From an uncultured Armatimonadota bacterium (GTDB lineage: Bacteria > Armatimonadota > Fimbriimonadia > Fimbriimonadales > Fimbriimonadaceae): 64,000 bases of DNA. The position numbers were made by a program, and so were the translations under genes. The stretch lies in assembly GCA_903899015.1 (NCBI GenBank), contig CAIUHP010000043.1, positions 186,001 through 250,000 on the forward strand. Reading direction: 5' to 3'. Below are positions 1-10,157 of the stretch, in pieces; within the stretch, counting starts at the first letter, position 1, and every line of letters starts with the position of its first letter. Below the pieces are notes generated by a model. The model saw only the letters and a list, made by a program, of their open reading frames with translations, was not told the DNA's origin and ran no database searches.

Positions 1-963
1 GGCTGGATTACATTCGAGGGCGGCGTTGCAGCCGTCTGCGAACCTGATTTAGCGCATACGTGGTTCCCTTCGAACGATCACCCGCTCGATAAGGCAACTT
101 TCTCATTCGAAATTCGAGTGCCCGCCAATTTCGTCGCGATCGCCAACGGCATTCGGAAGCCATCCGCGGACCGAGTTTTCCGCTATGAACTAGATAAACC
201 TAGTTCAACTTGCATGGCAACCGTGATCGTTGGCAGGTTCTCCAAACTGAGCCAAGTGGGGCCAAATAACCTGCCGATTGTGAGTTACCTACCTAGTGGC
301 CAAGAGCCGCAATTTCAAGACGAAGTAAAGAAGGTTCCTGAATATGTCAAGTTCCTCACCAAGAAGCTTGGCCCGTATCCTTATTCCAGCTTTGGAGTCG
401 TTGTTCTGCCAAAGTCAGTTGCCCAAGTCAACACGTTAATGGGCTCAAGCGCACTTGAAACCACTGCGATACCCGTATTCGGTCCCGACTCCGTCTCATC
501 CTCGACTCTCGTCCATGAACTCGCCCACCAATGGATGGGAAATTGTGTCAGCGTCCGAAATTGGGGCGACGACATTTGGTGGGTGGAAGGGTTCGCCCAA
601 TATTCCGAATGGCTCCTGCTTGAGAAAGATCAAGGCAGAGAGGCATATAACCGCCAAGTTAAAGCCGTAATGGATCAAGTCACTTCGCTCCCTCGTTGGC
701 TGAAACCCGGTCACCTTACTGCGGAAAACCTTTTTAGCGAACGCAGCTACATTGCCGGGGCGATCGTTTTCCATGCCTTGCGTCAAGAACTTGGTGACGA
801 GAAATTTTTCCAAACCCTCAAAGGATTCATCGCCAAAAACCGATTCGGAAACGCCTCTGCCAAAGATTGGATTGAAACCGCCTCCAGCGTTTCGGGCCAA
901 AACATGAAGCCCTTCTTTGACACTTGGCTCTACAGCGACACGATGCCAAAAATCAGACCGTGA
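1..963 (+). CDS. M1-family (gluzincin) metallopeptidase, 5' truncated by the window edge
   Basis: Frame is open from base 1 (GWITFEGGVAAVCEPDLAHTWFPSNDHPLDKATFSFEIRVPANF...) to the stop at 961-963. HELAHQWMGN...WWVEGFAQY zinc motif. Confidence 0.88.
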   Translation, partial: GWITFEGGVAAVCEPDLAHTWFPSNDHPLDKATFSFEIRVPANFVAIANGIRKPSADRVFRYELDKPSSTCMATVIVGRFSKLSQVGPNNLPIVSYLPSGQEPQFQDEVKKVPEYVKFLTKKLGPYPYSSFGVVVLPKSVAQVNTLMGSSALETTAIPVFGPDSVSSSTLVHELAHQWMGNCVSVRNWGDDIWWVEGFAQYSEWLLLEKDQGREAYNRQVKAVMDQVTSLPRWLKPGHLTAENLFSERSYIAGAIVFHALRQELGDEKFFQTLKGFIAKNRFGNASAKDWIETASSVSGQNMKPFFDTWLYSDTMPKIRP

Positions 964-1122
964 GTTAGTTAAAGATTCATTTCTGGCGATTATGTCCAGT
1001 GAATTCTCTAAGTTACGGCGTGTGCCGCTGCCCGACCTTTCAAAATCGATCTCATATAGCGTAAGCGTTTCGTTTTGAATAGAGAGTCAGTTGTTGAAAG
1101 CGAGTGAGGAAACCAATAGAGC

Positions 1123-2448
1123 ATGAAATACACACTTAGAGCGATTGCCATTCGTCCCTTAAAGATCGTGTCGTCAACCCTTTTTCTCGCGTCAATCGTG
1201 GTTGCCCACGCCGCCCTTCAAGAGCAATTACCAGCCCATCCGCTCTCGGTGGACGAGGCTATTTCGATTGGGCTCCATCACAATCCGCAAATCCAGTCGG
1301 CCAGCGCAGGTATCGCAGCTGCCATGGCAACCTATCAGGCTCTCGGAGAGATTCCCAATTTTCTATTCGGCGTCTCGCAAGTGCAAGGGTCCAGTAGTGC
1401 TCCATCACTCACCGGTGATACTCGCGACACAATCCTGAGCCTCTCCACAACCGTGGATCTAAGTGGTCAGAGACGGTATCAAGCAGCAGGAGCCAATTCG
1501 ACCTACCAAGCGAATCGGTATCAGTTTCAGGAAACGATTCTCTCGCTCGAACAGCAAATTCGCGACGCATATTGGACCCTCGTTGCCGCCCAAGCCAGCC
1601 TATCACTCGGGGAGAAAAGCGTCGCCGATGCCCAGAAGATCTATGACCTCACGGTTGTTCAAGAAAAGGTCGGGACCTCTCCCAAGGGCGATGTTATTCG
1701 GTCGTCCATCGACCTAGCAAACGCCAAACAAAACCTTCTTACCGCACAAAATAGCGAGACAACGGCCCTGATCGCGTTCAATACTTTGCTGGCTCGTCCG
1801 CCAAAATCGGCAATCAAACTGGCCGGCATCATTGACGAAGGTGCCCCAGCAATGGATCTCGACACCAGCAACATGCCCTCGCTGGTTGATCTCACTCGCA
1901 AGGCGATTGACAACCGCCCCCTTCTAAAATCATCCACTGAACAGATACAGTCTGCTCGGTTCGCCGTACGTCAAGCAGAGTCTGCAAGGTTGCCAGACCT
2001 GGATATCTCATACCAACGATCAACCGTCCAACAGGTTGACGCACTTTCCCTGACTCTCAGCTTCCCTCTGTTCGATTTCGGGAGCATTCATCACAACGTA
2101 AGAGCCGCCCAAGCGACTAAGAAGCAAGCAGAATCGCAACGCGCACAAGCCGAATTACAGGTAACTCAACAAGTAGCTCAAGCCTACAGTGATTGGCAAT
2201 CCGCAACGGTCGCGGCTAAGAGCTACAAAAAGGATATTCTCGACCCAAGTTCAACCTTGTTTGACATGGCCAATCTCGGCTATCAAAATGGCGCAACCAG
2301 CATTCTTCCCGTCATCGACGCCGAAAGCACTCTTCGTAATGCCCGAGTTGGCTACATTAATGCCCTCCTGGCAGTTCTTAAGGCATCGGACGAGTTGAAA
2401 GCCGCAATTGGAATTTCTGAGTTCTTACGACCTCATCCCAAAGGTTAA
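1123..2448 (+). CDS. TolC-family outer-membrane efflux protein
   Basis: 441 aa, signal-like N-terminus, TolC coiled-coil pattern (LSVDEAISIGLHHNPQIQSA..., repeated helical OEP halves). Confidence 0.88.
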   Translation: MKYTLRAIAIRPLKIVSSTLFLASIVVAHAALQEQLPAHPLSVDEAISIGLHHNPQIQSASAGIAAAMATYQALGEIPNFLFGVSQVQGSSSAPSLTGDTRDTILSLSTTVDLSGQRRYQAAGANSTYQANRYQFQETILSLEQQIRDAYWTLVAAQASLSLGEKSVADAQKIYDLTVVQEKVGTSPKGDVIRSSIDLANAKQNLLTAQNSETTALIAFNTLLARPPKSAIKLAGIIDEGAPAMDLDTSNMPSLVDLTRKAIDNRPLLKSSTEQIQSARFAVRQAESARLPDLDISYQRSTVQQVDALSLTLSFPLFDFGSIHHNVRAAQATKKQAESQRAQAELQVTQQVAQAYSDWQSATVAAKSYKKDILDPSSTLFDMANLGYQNGATSILPVIDAESTLRNARVGYINALLAVLKASDELKAAIGISEFLRPHPKG

Positions 2449-2561
2449 ACTTCAGACTCAAAACATCCGAAAACCATCGCTTTTGGGCAAGAATGTGCCC
2501 AAAAGCGTCACACTGAAGACCTAAGGCATCTGATCGCACTAGCGGACGGTGCCAGAACGTT

Positions 2562-4625
2562 ATGCCCAAACCATCAAAGAAAAAGATTCTTCCCTTAAGT
2601 CCGAAAGCTCCTACCAAGCGTCCAAAGCGAGCCGACGCGACTTCAAGCCCCAAACCATCTGCGCCCTTCAAGCCTAAGGCAGATCGGTCGGGCAAACCCA
2701 GCGACATGCCCCCAAAGGCTAAAAAGCCGTATTCTGATTACGCATCCGCACCAGAGTCCACTCCAAGTGGAGATCGAGCCGACCGCCCCTTTAGCAAGCC
2801 TCCTTTTGAAGGAAAGCCGAAGCGCGCACCGAAGCCAAAATTCGAGTCGGATCAACCTCGCCCCGCGGGAGACAATTTTGAGCGACGACCGCGCCCCGGC
2901 AACAAGCCCGAATTTAGTGGCAAACCCAAACGATCGTCTAAGCCCGTGCCCGAACGACCAACCGTCGTAGAAGAAATTGAAGAGCCAGAACCGCTGGTTT
3001 CATTCTATGAATTGGGACTCGCAGAGCCGATTGCACGAGCGGTAGCGGAAATGGGCTTTGAAACCCCAACCCCTATTCAGGCAAAAGCCATTCCCGTACT
3101 CATCAGTGGTCGCGACCTCATCGGTAATGCTCAGACAGGAACTGGAAAAACCGCTGCTTTCGGTCTCCCTCTGATCCAGATGATTGACCCTGAGCGCGTT
3201 GAGCCTCAAGCGTTAATCCTTGCGCCAACACGTGAACTTGCTGTTCAGGTGGCTGGCGGCATTCATGATTTCGCTAAGAACTCGGGAATCCGAGTTGTCG
3301 TGGTTTATGGTGGTCAGCCCATTGACCGACAGTTCCGATCACTCAAGAATGGAGCGCACGTCGTCGTGGGAACTCCCGGACGTGTGTTGGATCACCTCAG
3401 AAGAGGTTCGCTCTCATTTACAAACGTGAAGTACTGCGTCCTCGATGAAGCAGACGAGATGCTCGCGCTTGGCTTTACCGAAGACCTCGATGCAATTCTC
3501 GCCGAGCTTCCCGTCGAGCGACAGCTTGCCTTCTTCTCCGCTACAATGCCTGCGCGCATCATGGCTCTTACGAAGAAATTCCTTCGAGACCCAGTGCACA
3601 TCACGATCAAATCGAAGCAGCGCACGCTAGACACCACTAACCAAACCTACTACGAAGTACCTCCTGGTAAGAAACTGGAGGCACTCGCGAGGGTCCTGGA
3701 TATGGAAACTCCTGGACCGACAATCGTCTTCTGCCGAACTCGCCAAGAAACAAGCGACCTCAGTGAAAACCTGCGAATGCGCGGTTATAACACCGAAGCT
3801 CTTCATGGCGACATGAATCAGCAGGAACGCGACCGCGTCATGAGACGGTTCCGGGATGGTCAGGCAGATCTCTTAATTGCGACTGACGTTGCCGCGCGTG
3901 GCCTGGATATCGAAACCGTAACTCACGTTATCAATTACGACATTCCGTGGGACGTCGAGCAATATATTCACCGAGTCGGCAGAACGGGCCGAGCCGGCAG
4001 AAGTGGCGATGCGATCACGCTGGTTTCCGGTCGAGAACGGGCACAGCTCAAGAATATAGAACGGATGATCGGGTCGACCATTAAGCCTGCGAGAATCCCG
4101 ACGGCAGCAGACATTGCGGCCAAGCGTCGAGAGATGTTCCAAGACGCGCTTCGCGAAACGCTCAAGGAAGGTGGTTTTGAAAGCCTTCTCGAGACCGTTG
4201 AAGCGTTGTCGGAAGAGTTCGAGACTTCCGAAGTTGCCGCCGCAGCCCTCCATATGCTCTGGCAGAGTCAGAACGCAGGAAAGGTGGAAGCTGCCGACGA
4301 AATGGCGCATGACTTTGAACAGCCTGAAATCGGTATGGCGCGTATCTTTGTGGGCATGGGCCGACAGGATGGTCTTCGCCCAAGCGATATCGTTGGAGCA
4401 ATTACCAACGAAGCGGGACTCAACGGTAAGGCAATCGGTGTCATTGACATTCTTGATCGCTCCTCGTTTGTTGAAGTACCGGCTGGACAATCGGAAATGG
4501 TTGTCGAGGCTCTTCGCAACTGCAAACTAAGAAACCGAAAGGTTAAGGTTCAGCTAGCAAGAAACCTAAACGAACCGACGGAAGAGCCAGATCGAGGTTA
4601 TAAGCCTCGATTCCGAAGAAACTAA
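2562..4625 (+). CDS. DEAD-box ATP-dependent RNA helicase with basic low-complexity N-terminus and DbpA-like RNA-binding C-terminus
   Basis: Motifs AQTGTGKT, PTRELAVQ, TPGRVLD, DEAD, SAT, HRVGRTGRAG. About 140 aa K/P/R-rich N-terminal extension. Confidence 0.95.
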   Translation: MPKPSKKKILPLSPKAPTKRPKRADATSSPKPSAPFKPKADRSGKPSDMPPKAKKPYSDYASAPESTPSGDRADRPFSKPPFEGKPKRAPKPKFESDQPRPAGDNFERRPRPGNKPEFSGKPKRSSKPVPERPTVVEEIEEPEPLVSFYELGLAEPIARAVAEMGFETPTPIQAKAIPVLISGRDLIGNAQTGTGKTAAFGLPLIQMIDPERVEPQALILAPTRELAVQVAGGIHDFAKNSGIRVVVVYGGQPIDRQFRSLKNGAHVVVGTPGRVLDHLRRGSLSFTNVKYCVLDEADEMLALGFTEDLDAILAELPVERQLAFFSATMPARIMALTKKFLRDPVHITIKSKQRTLDTTNQTYYEVPPGKKLEALARVLDMETPGPTIVFCRTRQETSDLSENLRMRGYNTEALHGDMNQQERDRVMRRFRDGQADLLIATDVAARGLDIETVTHVINYDIPWDVEQYIHRVGRTGRAGRSGDAITLVSGRERAQLKNIERMIGSTIKPARIPTAADIAAKRREMFQDALRETLKEGGFESLLETVEALSEEFETSEVAAAALHMLWQSQNAGKVEAADEMAHDFEQPEIGMARIFVGMGRQDGLRPSDIVGAITNEAGLNGKAIGVIDILDRSSFVEVPAGQSEMVVEALRNCKLRNRKVKVQLARNLNEPTEEPDRGYKPRFRRN

Positions 4626-4630
4626 AACAT

Positions 4631-4663
4631 AATCGCGACGGCGGAAGACCCGCCGTCGCGATT
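4631..4663. terminator. Bidirectional hairpin terminator between convergent genes
   Basis: Perfect 14-bp stem aatcgcgacggcgg / ccgccgtcgcgatt with 5-nt loop, directly after the helicase stop. Confidence 0.8.
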
Positions 4664-4684
4664 GAGTTGAATTTCTTTGGCCCT

Positions 4685-5221
4685 CTAATTAGGCATCCAA
4701 GCTTCGAGACCCGTTTGAGTCACGATCTTCACTATATCTAAACCTTGAGGATCAGTACATCGTCCAGGAGACACCCAATAATGGGTCGTGATGTACTTCA
4801 GCGAAGTCAGGGATGACTTTAATTCCTTGATCATCCAGATGCACGCATCCATCTGAGCTTTCGGGAATGGGTCCACTCCATCATTGTTATTGACCAGGCT
4901 GATGCCGATGGAATATTCGTTGACACTCGTCAATTCCACGAAGTTGGAATGAATATCCTGCTCGCGTGAAGTTCCGCGTGCTGCTTCATGCGGTCCAAAC
5001 GAGTTCCCAGCATGAAAGGCGACTGCCGAATATGGCACGCATTTGTGCGGAATTCCCATCTTGTCGATGATGTAATGGTAACTCAGGCCAAGCCCTTTCA
5101 GCTGAGCAATCGCCGAATCAAAGTCTTCGCAAGGTGTCGCATGGAGCACGATCGTATCGACAAGCGTTGCCCCGCGACGCGGACGGTGGGCAAGCCAAGG
5201 CTGAATGGTTTCGACGCTCAT
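4685..5221 (-). CDS. N-acetylmuramoyl-L-alanine amidase (amidase_2/PGRP-like)
   Basis: LVDTIVLHATPCEDFDSAIAQLKGLGLSYHYIIDKMGIPHKCVPYSAVAFHAG...EYSIGISLVN...TDPQGLD pattern. Confidence 0.85.
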   Translation of the reverse strand: MSVETIQPWLAHRPRRGATLVDTIVLHATPCEDFDSAIAQLKGLGLSYHYIIDKMGIPHKCVPYSAVAFHAGNSFGPHEAARGTSREQDIHSNFVELTSVNEYSIGISLVNNNDGVDPFPKAQMDACIWMIKELKSSLTSLKYITTHYWVSPGRCTDPQGLDIVKIVTQTGLEAWMPN

Positions 5222-5309
5222 ACACGATCTCCTTTGATGCTTCGTTTTCTCTCATTATTCGACGAAAAGTCGAGCGAAGTTACCGATTTAATTGAGAGAC
5301 AAAGAGATG

Positions 5310-5367
5310 TTCGAAATACCTAGTATTTCGAAGGTCAGGGAGAGGAGAGCCGTTGCTCTCTTCTCCC
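5310..5367. terminator. Two adjacent hairpins between the GDSL hydrolase and amidase genes
   Basis: ttcgaaata(cctag)tatttcgaa at 5310-5332 and gggagaggagagc(cgtt)gctctcttctccc at 5338-5367 (12/13 bp). Confidence 0.6.
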
Positions 5368-5376
5368 CAAGGTCGA

Positions 5377-6168
5377 TCAACGCTCTCTTTCAAGCATTTC
5401 TTGGACTCTTTGCTGGGCCGCATGAGGCACACCGATATCTGAAAGTATCGTATGAGCCATGACTTGGTTTCCAAGTGTGTTCATATGCACGCCATCAACC
5501 GTGAGCACATTCTCATGACCGCCGGTTGTGCGTTGATAGTCACGAATCAATGTTCGAAACGGAACTTGGAAGTTTACATACGGACATCGGTGAGCCCGAG
5601 CGATGGCCATTAGAATCTCGTTGTATCGAGTGGCTTTGGCGTTTTCACGGTTTTCAAGATCTTCGTGAATGACCGTCGTGGAGAGAATCACAACTTTGAT
5701 TCCTAGCGCCTGAGCTTGCGAAACCATTGAATCAACTTTGTCTCGATACTCTTCGACACGAATACCTCGTGGACCATCTCCCATCGGATGTCCATCATAG
5801 AAGCCATGCCAAACATCGTTGACTCCCACACTGATCGTCACGAGGTCGGGATGCTTATCCAACACGTCCCGTCGGAAACGAGCCATCATATCGGTTGATT
5901 TGTGTCCTGACTTACCGGCGTTCAGCGTTTCAATGCGCTGCTCGGGATAAAGTCGCTCAAGATATCGGCGGAGTAGCCAAACATAGCCGCCAGGATTCTC
6001 ACCCTGCTCGGTAATGCTGTCTCCTAAGCAGACAACTCGGTGAACGTCCTGAAGGACCGGGGGAACTGGGGCGGGGATCTGAAATCGAAAGGAAGTGGCG
6101 CTACTGATTGCAGCCACCCCAAAAATCGCGCCGGCGAGAACAACCCGTGAAAATCTTGAAAGTACCAT
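5377..6168 (-). CDS. Secreted SGNH/GDSL hydrolase
   Basis: VVCLGDSITEQG (block I), VSVGVNDVWHG (block III), VDGVHMNTLGNQ (block V), N-terminal signal peptide. Confidence 0.9.
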   Translation of the reverse strand: MVLSRFSRVVLAGAIFGVAAISSATSFRFQIPAPVPPVLQDVHRVVCLGDSITEQGENPGGYVWLLRRYLERLYPEQRIETLNAGKSGHKSTDMMARFRRDVLDKHPDLVTISVGVNDVWHGFYDGHPMGDGPRGIRVEEYRDKVDSMVSQAQALGIKVVILSTTVIHEDLENRENAKATRYNEILMAIARAHRCPYVNFQVPFRTLIRDYQRTTGGHENVLTVDGVHMNTLGNQVMAHTILSDIGVPHAAQQRVQEMLERER

Positions 6169-6215
6169 CGGTACCTCATGTTATCACGAGGTTGCTCGGA
6201 GCCGTCAAATGGGGC

Positions 6216-6491
6216 CTAAACGACCGGAGGAGGAGGCGTTCCCTGTCGCGTCACAACCACGGTGAAGTGAGAAGCATAAACTGCAATCGCGGCGATCGCG
6301 GCAAGTACGGGCGCAAGAAAAGCACCTACCACGCCCACAGACATGGGAAACTCCGCAACCGTGTTGCCTGCTTCGTTCTTGATCACAATGTGAGTGACAT
6401 TGCCTTCCTGAATGAGCTTCTCCGTCTCCTTGAGCATATGCTCACCGGAAACCTTCAACTCTTCTGTCCATTTCTTAAATTCTTCTGCCAT
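6216..6491 (-). CDS. DUF4342-like small protein
   Basis: 91 aa; EELKVSGEHMLKETEKLIQEGNVTHIVIKNEAGNTVAEFPMSVGVVGAFLAPVLAAIAAIA pattern. Confidence 0.75.
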   Translation of the reverse strand: MAEEFKKWTEELKVSGEHMLKETEKLIQEGNVTHIVIKNEAGNTVAEFPMSVGVVGAFLAPVLAAIAAIAVYASHFTVVVTRQGTPPPPVV

Positions 6492-6646
6492 TTTTATCTC
6501 GTTAGACCTTCGGTCTGCTGGTAATCACTCAGACGGTTAGAGCACCACCAAGGTTGCCTACTCATCAAAAGTCCCAAGATAACCGTGCCGATATCTTAAC
6601 ATTCAGTCGAGCAGCCTTCCGAGATCATGTGTCTCACTCAAACTTC

Positions 6647-7342
6647 CTATTCCGTTAACAGGCGATAGCCGACTCCGGGCTCGGTCGTGATGTATTTAGG
6701 GCGTGCGGGTTCCGATTCCAGTTTGTGGCGAAGCTGCCCCATGTACACCCTCAGATAGTGAGTTTCGTCTGAATAAGCAGGTCCCCAGACCTCGATCAGT
6801 AATTGTCGATGAGTCAATACCATCCCGGCATGGCGAATAAGCATGGCGAGGAGTTTAAACTCGATCGGAGTGAGATGCACCTCAACGTCATTGACGAGGA
6901 CACGTCTTTTAGGGAGATCAACTTTGAGGTCACCAACCTCAAAAACGGGTTCGACGATCGCCCCCTTCACGCGGGAGACATGTCTCAGCGTGACTCGTAT
7001 GCGAGCCAAAAGTTCTCCGACTCCAAAAGGCTTCGTGAGATAGTCATCGGCCCCGGCATCGAGCGCTTCGATCTTATCTTTTTCTCGCCCCCGAGCGGAT
7101 AGAACGATGATGGGAACTTGCGACCACTCGCGAAGTTGCTTAGCTACCTCAATTCCATCCATGTCCGGCAGTCCTAAGTCGAGCAAAACAACATCTGGGT
7201 TGGTTCTGGCAACGACTCGCAATCCTTCAACGCCGTTATCAGCTTCAAAGAATTCCGTTTCCGCCGGATCAAAACTGTGCTTGAGGAACCGACGCATCTC
7301 AAGCTCATCATCAATGACGACGATCTTGGATCTGTCAGTCAA
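6647..7342 (-). CDS. kdpE: Two-component response regulator, KdpE-type (REC + winged helix)
   Basis: REC (DLGLPDMDGIEV, K in TKPFGVGELLARIR) plus OmpR-type effector (HLTPIEFKLLAMLIRH...YLRVYMGQLRHKLE...EPGVGYRL). Overlaps the kdpD 3' end by 8 nt. Confidence 0.92.
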   Translation of the reverse strand: MTDRSKIVVIDDELEMRRFLKHSFDPAETEFFEADNGVEGLRVVARTNPDVVLLDLGLPDMDGIEVAKQLREWSQVPIIVLSARGREKDKIEALDAGADDYLTKPFGVGELLARIRVTLRHVSRVKGAIVEPVFEVGDLKVDLPKRRVLVNDVEVHLTPIEFKLLAMLIRHAGMVLTHRQLLIEVWGPAYSDETHYLRVYMGQLRHKLESEPARPKYITTEPGVGYRLLTE

Positions 7343-10016
7343 GCGGCACCTCAGGCACGACCTCGTCGAGCGGTATCGACATTACAAAGGCTACTCCTCC
7401 CTCATCTTTATTCATGGCTCGAATCGTGCCTCCGTGAGCTTCCATGATAGCGCGACAAATGGTCAGACCCAAACCAAACCCCTCAGTTGACTTCCCCTTT
7501 GCCCGGTAAAACTTTCCAAATATCCGATCTTCTTCTCCCACAGCTAGCCGAGGTCCATCATTGGCTATTTCGATGATCAGTCGGTTTTGGGTCGAAATGG
7601 CTTTCACTCGGACAGTTGTTCCGGGTGGCGTATGCCTTGCCGCGTTTTCCAGCAGATTGACAAACGCTTGCTCGATAAGAACGCCATCCAACTTGACGAG
7701 CGGAAGGTCAGCAGCAACCTCAGTCGTCACTCGGTGTTCCTCCAGCATTTTTTCGGTTCGCGCAAGCGCCGATCCGATCAATTCTTCGATGGACTGCCAC
7801 TCTCGATTGAGTTCCACACCGCCCGCCTCAATTCGCGTCATATCGAGCAGATTGCGAACTTGGCGCGACAATCGTTCTGACTCCACCGCGATGGATCGAG
7901 CCAATTCTCGATCGCGATCGTTGGTCAGGCTCGTACTCGCACTCAATCGATCGGCGGCACCAGAGATGATTGTCAAAGGAGTCCTCAAATCATGAGAAAC
8001 CGAGCTTAAAAGTCCATTGCGCAATCGCTCCTTCTCTACTTGCAGTTGCGCTTGGTGAGAATCCTTGGCCATATTCGTTCGCTCGATGGCAACCGCAACT
8101 TGATTGGCAAAAGTCTCAAGAAAGTGAAGGTGACCCAAGTCTCGGAGGGAGTCTTCCGTCCACTTAATCGCAAGAACTCCAACGCACCCTTTCTCCGCAT
8201 TCAAAGGCATGTAGAGCCCGCTCGATCCCGGCAACGTATCCGTGCCACAACCAGCCATCTTTCCATGATCCAGCACCCAGAGCGCGACAGCATTCTCGTT
8301 CGCGTTAAGCTCAAACTTGGTTTGAGACTCCGGTGCGGCAAAAAGTTTTCCGGTCGCGCGACTCTTTATCAAGACTCCAACATCGCATCCAAAGACTTCT
8401 CGAATCTGCTTGGCCGTGAAGTGCCCGATCTCAACCCGACTCCGCGTCCCCGACAGCTTCTTACTAAGGTTGAAGAGGGCCGCAGTTCGCCTCTCGCGCA
8501 CGGAAGCAGCAATCGATTGTTCCCGTAAACGTGCCGTCAACGTGCTAGTCAACAGGGCTACTACGAGCATGACTCCGAATGTGAAGAGGTATTGAACGTC
8601 CGAAACCGCAAAAGAGCGCGTTGGAGGAACAAAGAAGAAATCGAAAGTGGCGACACTCAGAACTGCCGCGATGGTCGCATGCAATCGGCTTTTGCGGCTC
8701 GAAACGTAAGTTACGCCCAGCAGATAGACCATCACGAGGTTAATCCGCTCAAAGTGTCCGTACATCAGAGCGCATATCCCGGTCGAAAGGGCTGTGATTC
8801 CCAGCGCCATTGCATAACCGTGCCAATCGTTTTTTTGAGGCTGAGTCGGGAGGATCCTCTGCCGTGTACCTGCGGCATCTGAACCTGTAATGACGAGAAC
8901 ATTGATGTCCCCACTCGCCCGCACCAACGTATCCACGACCGAACCAAAAACGATTTCTCGCCAACGAGCCCGGACCGGCTTGCCCACCACGATCGTTGTC
9001 ACATTCTTGGATTGAGCAAAACGAACGACTTCTCCGACAATATCGGGCCCACTGAGTGTTACGGTTTCGGCTCCCAAGTTTGCAGCTAATCGCAACGCTT
9101 CATGAACGAGAAGTCGATCTTCGTCACTCAATCCCGATTGCCGGGGACTATCAACGCTGACTGCAATCCATTCTGCGTGGAGCGTTCCAGCCAACCTAGA
9201 TGCGGATCGCACCACTCGGGTGCTCATTTTGTTAGGTGCAATGCACACGAGGAGGCGCTCCGTCATGTGCCAAGGTTCAAAAGCACCCTCGGCGGCGCGA
9301 TAGTTGCGGACTTGGCGGTCTACCCGCTCGGCCGTATGCCTGAGTGCTAGCTCTCGAAGGGCAGACAGATTGCTCTTCTTAAAGAAGCTATTGAGGGCCT
9401 GGTCCACTTTCGAGGCCACATACACTTTGCCATCGTGCAGACGTTGGATCAATTCTTGTGGTGGAATATCGACAACTTCGATCTCGTCCGCTTGATTGAT
9501 GAGTGAATCCGGCACCGTTTCGGCGACAATCACACCCGTAATCTGAGCCACAACGTCGTTGAGACTTTCTATATGCTGGATATTGACAGTCGTATAGACA
9601 TCGATTCCCTCTTGCAGGAGTTCTTCGACATCCTGCCACCTCTTCTTATGCCTTGAACCAGGTGCATTTGTATGGGCAAGCTCGTCAACCAGGATGAGTT
9701 TTGGCTTTCGAGCAAGTGCCGCATCAAGGTCAAACTCCTTAATAACGACGCCCTTATGGTTGAGTTCTTGGAGCTGTACTCGTTCAAGGCCCTCAGACAT
9801 CGCTTCCGTTTCGACTCGACCATGGGGCTCCAAGTAACCGATCACAACGTCTTCAGACCGCTTGTGAATTTCTTGGGCATCGCAAAGCATCGTGTAGGTC
9901 TTGCCTACACCGGCCGCCATCCCAAGGTAGATCTTGATGCGTCCTCTACCTTCGCGCTGGTCTTCCTTCACCTGCTTCAACAGAGCATCGGGATCAGGTC
10001 TATCGGGCATCCTCAC
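7335..10016 (-). CDS. kdpD: Sensor histidine kinase KdpD
   Basis: KdpD N-domain (GRGRIKIYLGMAAGVGKTYTML), USP domain, four-TM DUF4118, GAF, HisKA/HATPase (SVSHDLRTPLT...FGLGLTICRAI). Confidence 0.96.
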   Translation of the reverse strand: MRMPDRPDPDALLKQVKEDQREGRGRIKIYLGMAAGVGKTYTMLCDAQEIHKRSEDVVIGYLEPHGRVETEAMSEGLERVQLQELNHKGVVIKEFDLDAALARKPKLILVDELAHTNAPGSRHKKRWQDVEELLQEGIDVYTTVNIQHIESLNDVVAQITGVIVAETVPDSLINQADEIEVVDIPPQELIQRLHDGKVYVASKVDQALNSFFKKSNLSALRELALRHTAERVDRQVRNYRAAEGAFEPWHMTERLLVCIAPNKMSTRVVRSASRLAGTLHAEWIAVSVDSPRQSGLSDEDRLLVHEALRLAANLGAETVTLSGPDIVGEVVRFAQSKNVTTIVVGKPVRARWREIVFGSVVDTLVRASGDINVLVITGSDAAGTRQRILPTQPQKNDWHGYAMALGITALSTGICALMYGHFERINLVMVYLLGVTYVSSRKSRLHATIAAVLSVATFDFFFVPPTRSFAVSDVQYLFTFGVMLVVALLTSTLTARLREQSIAASVRERRTAALFNLSKKLSGTRSRVEIGHFTAKQIREVFGCDVGVLIKSRATGKLFAAPESQTKFELNANENAVALWVLDHGKMAGCGTDTLPGSSGLYMPLNAEKGCVGVLAIKWTEDSLRDLGHLHFLETFANQVAVAIERTNMAKDSHQAQLQVEKERLRNGLLSSVSHDLRTPLTIISGAADRLSASTSLTNDRDRELARSIAVESERLSRQVRNLLDMTRIEAGGVELNREWQSIEELIGSALARTEKMLEEHRVTTEVAADLPLVKLDGVLIEQAFVNLLENAARHTPPGTTVRVKAISTQNRLIIEIANDGPRLAVGEEDRIFGKFYRAKGKSTEGFGLGLTICRAIMEAHGGTIRAMNKDEGGVAFVMSIPLDEVVPEVPLD

Positions 10017-10157
10017 AATTAACCTTCAGTTTGGCAGTAACCAGACATTGCGTCAGTCAAGATTTCGTCAAGATGGACCTTTCGATTTCCGCGCGCTCAT
10101 TTGAATTTATTCTTTAAGCTAAATTTAACGCCCACGGAATACGCTATTGGCAATCGT

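Noticed and set aside
8040-8528. Plus-strand ORFs antisense to kdpD, and similar shadow ORFs throughout (for example 28795-29754, 3873-4490, 40419-41048)
   Set aside because: They lie opposite clearly coding genes and have skewed shadow composition; typical antisense artefacts.
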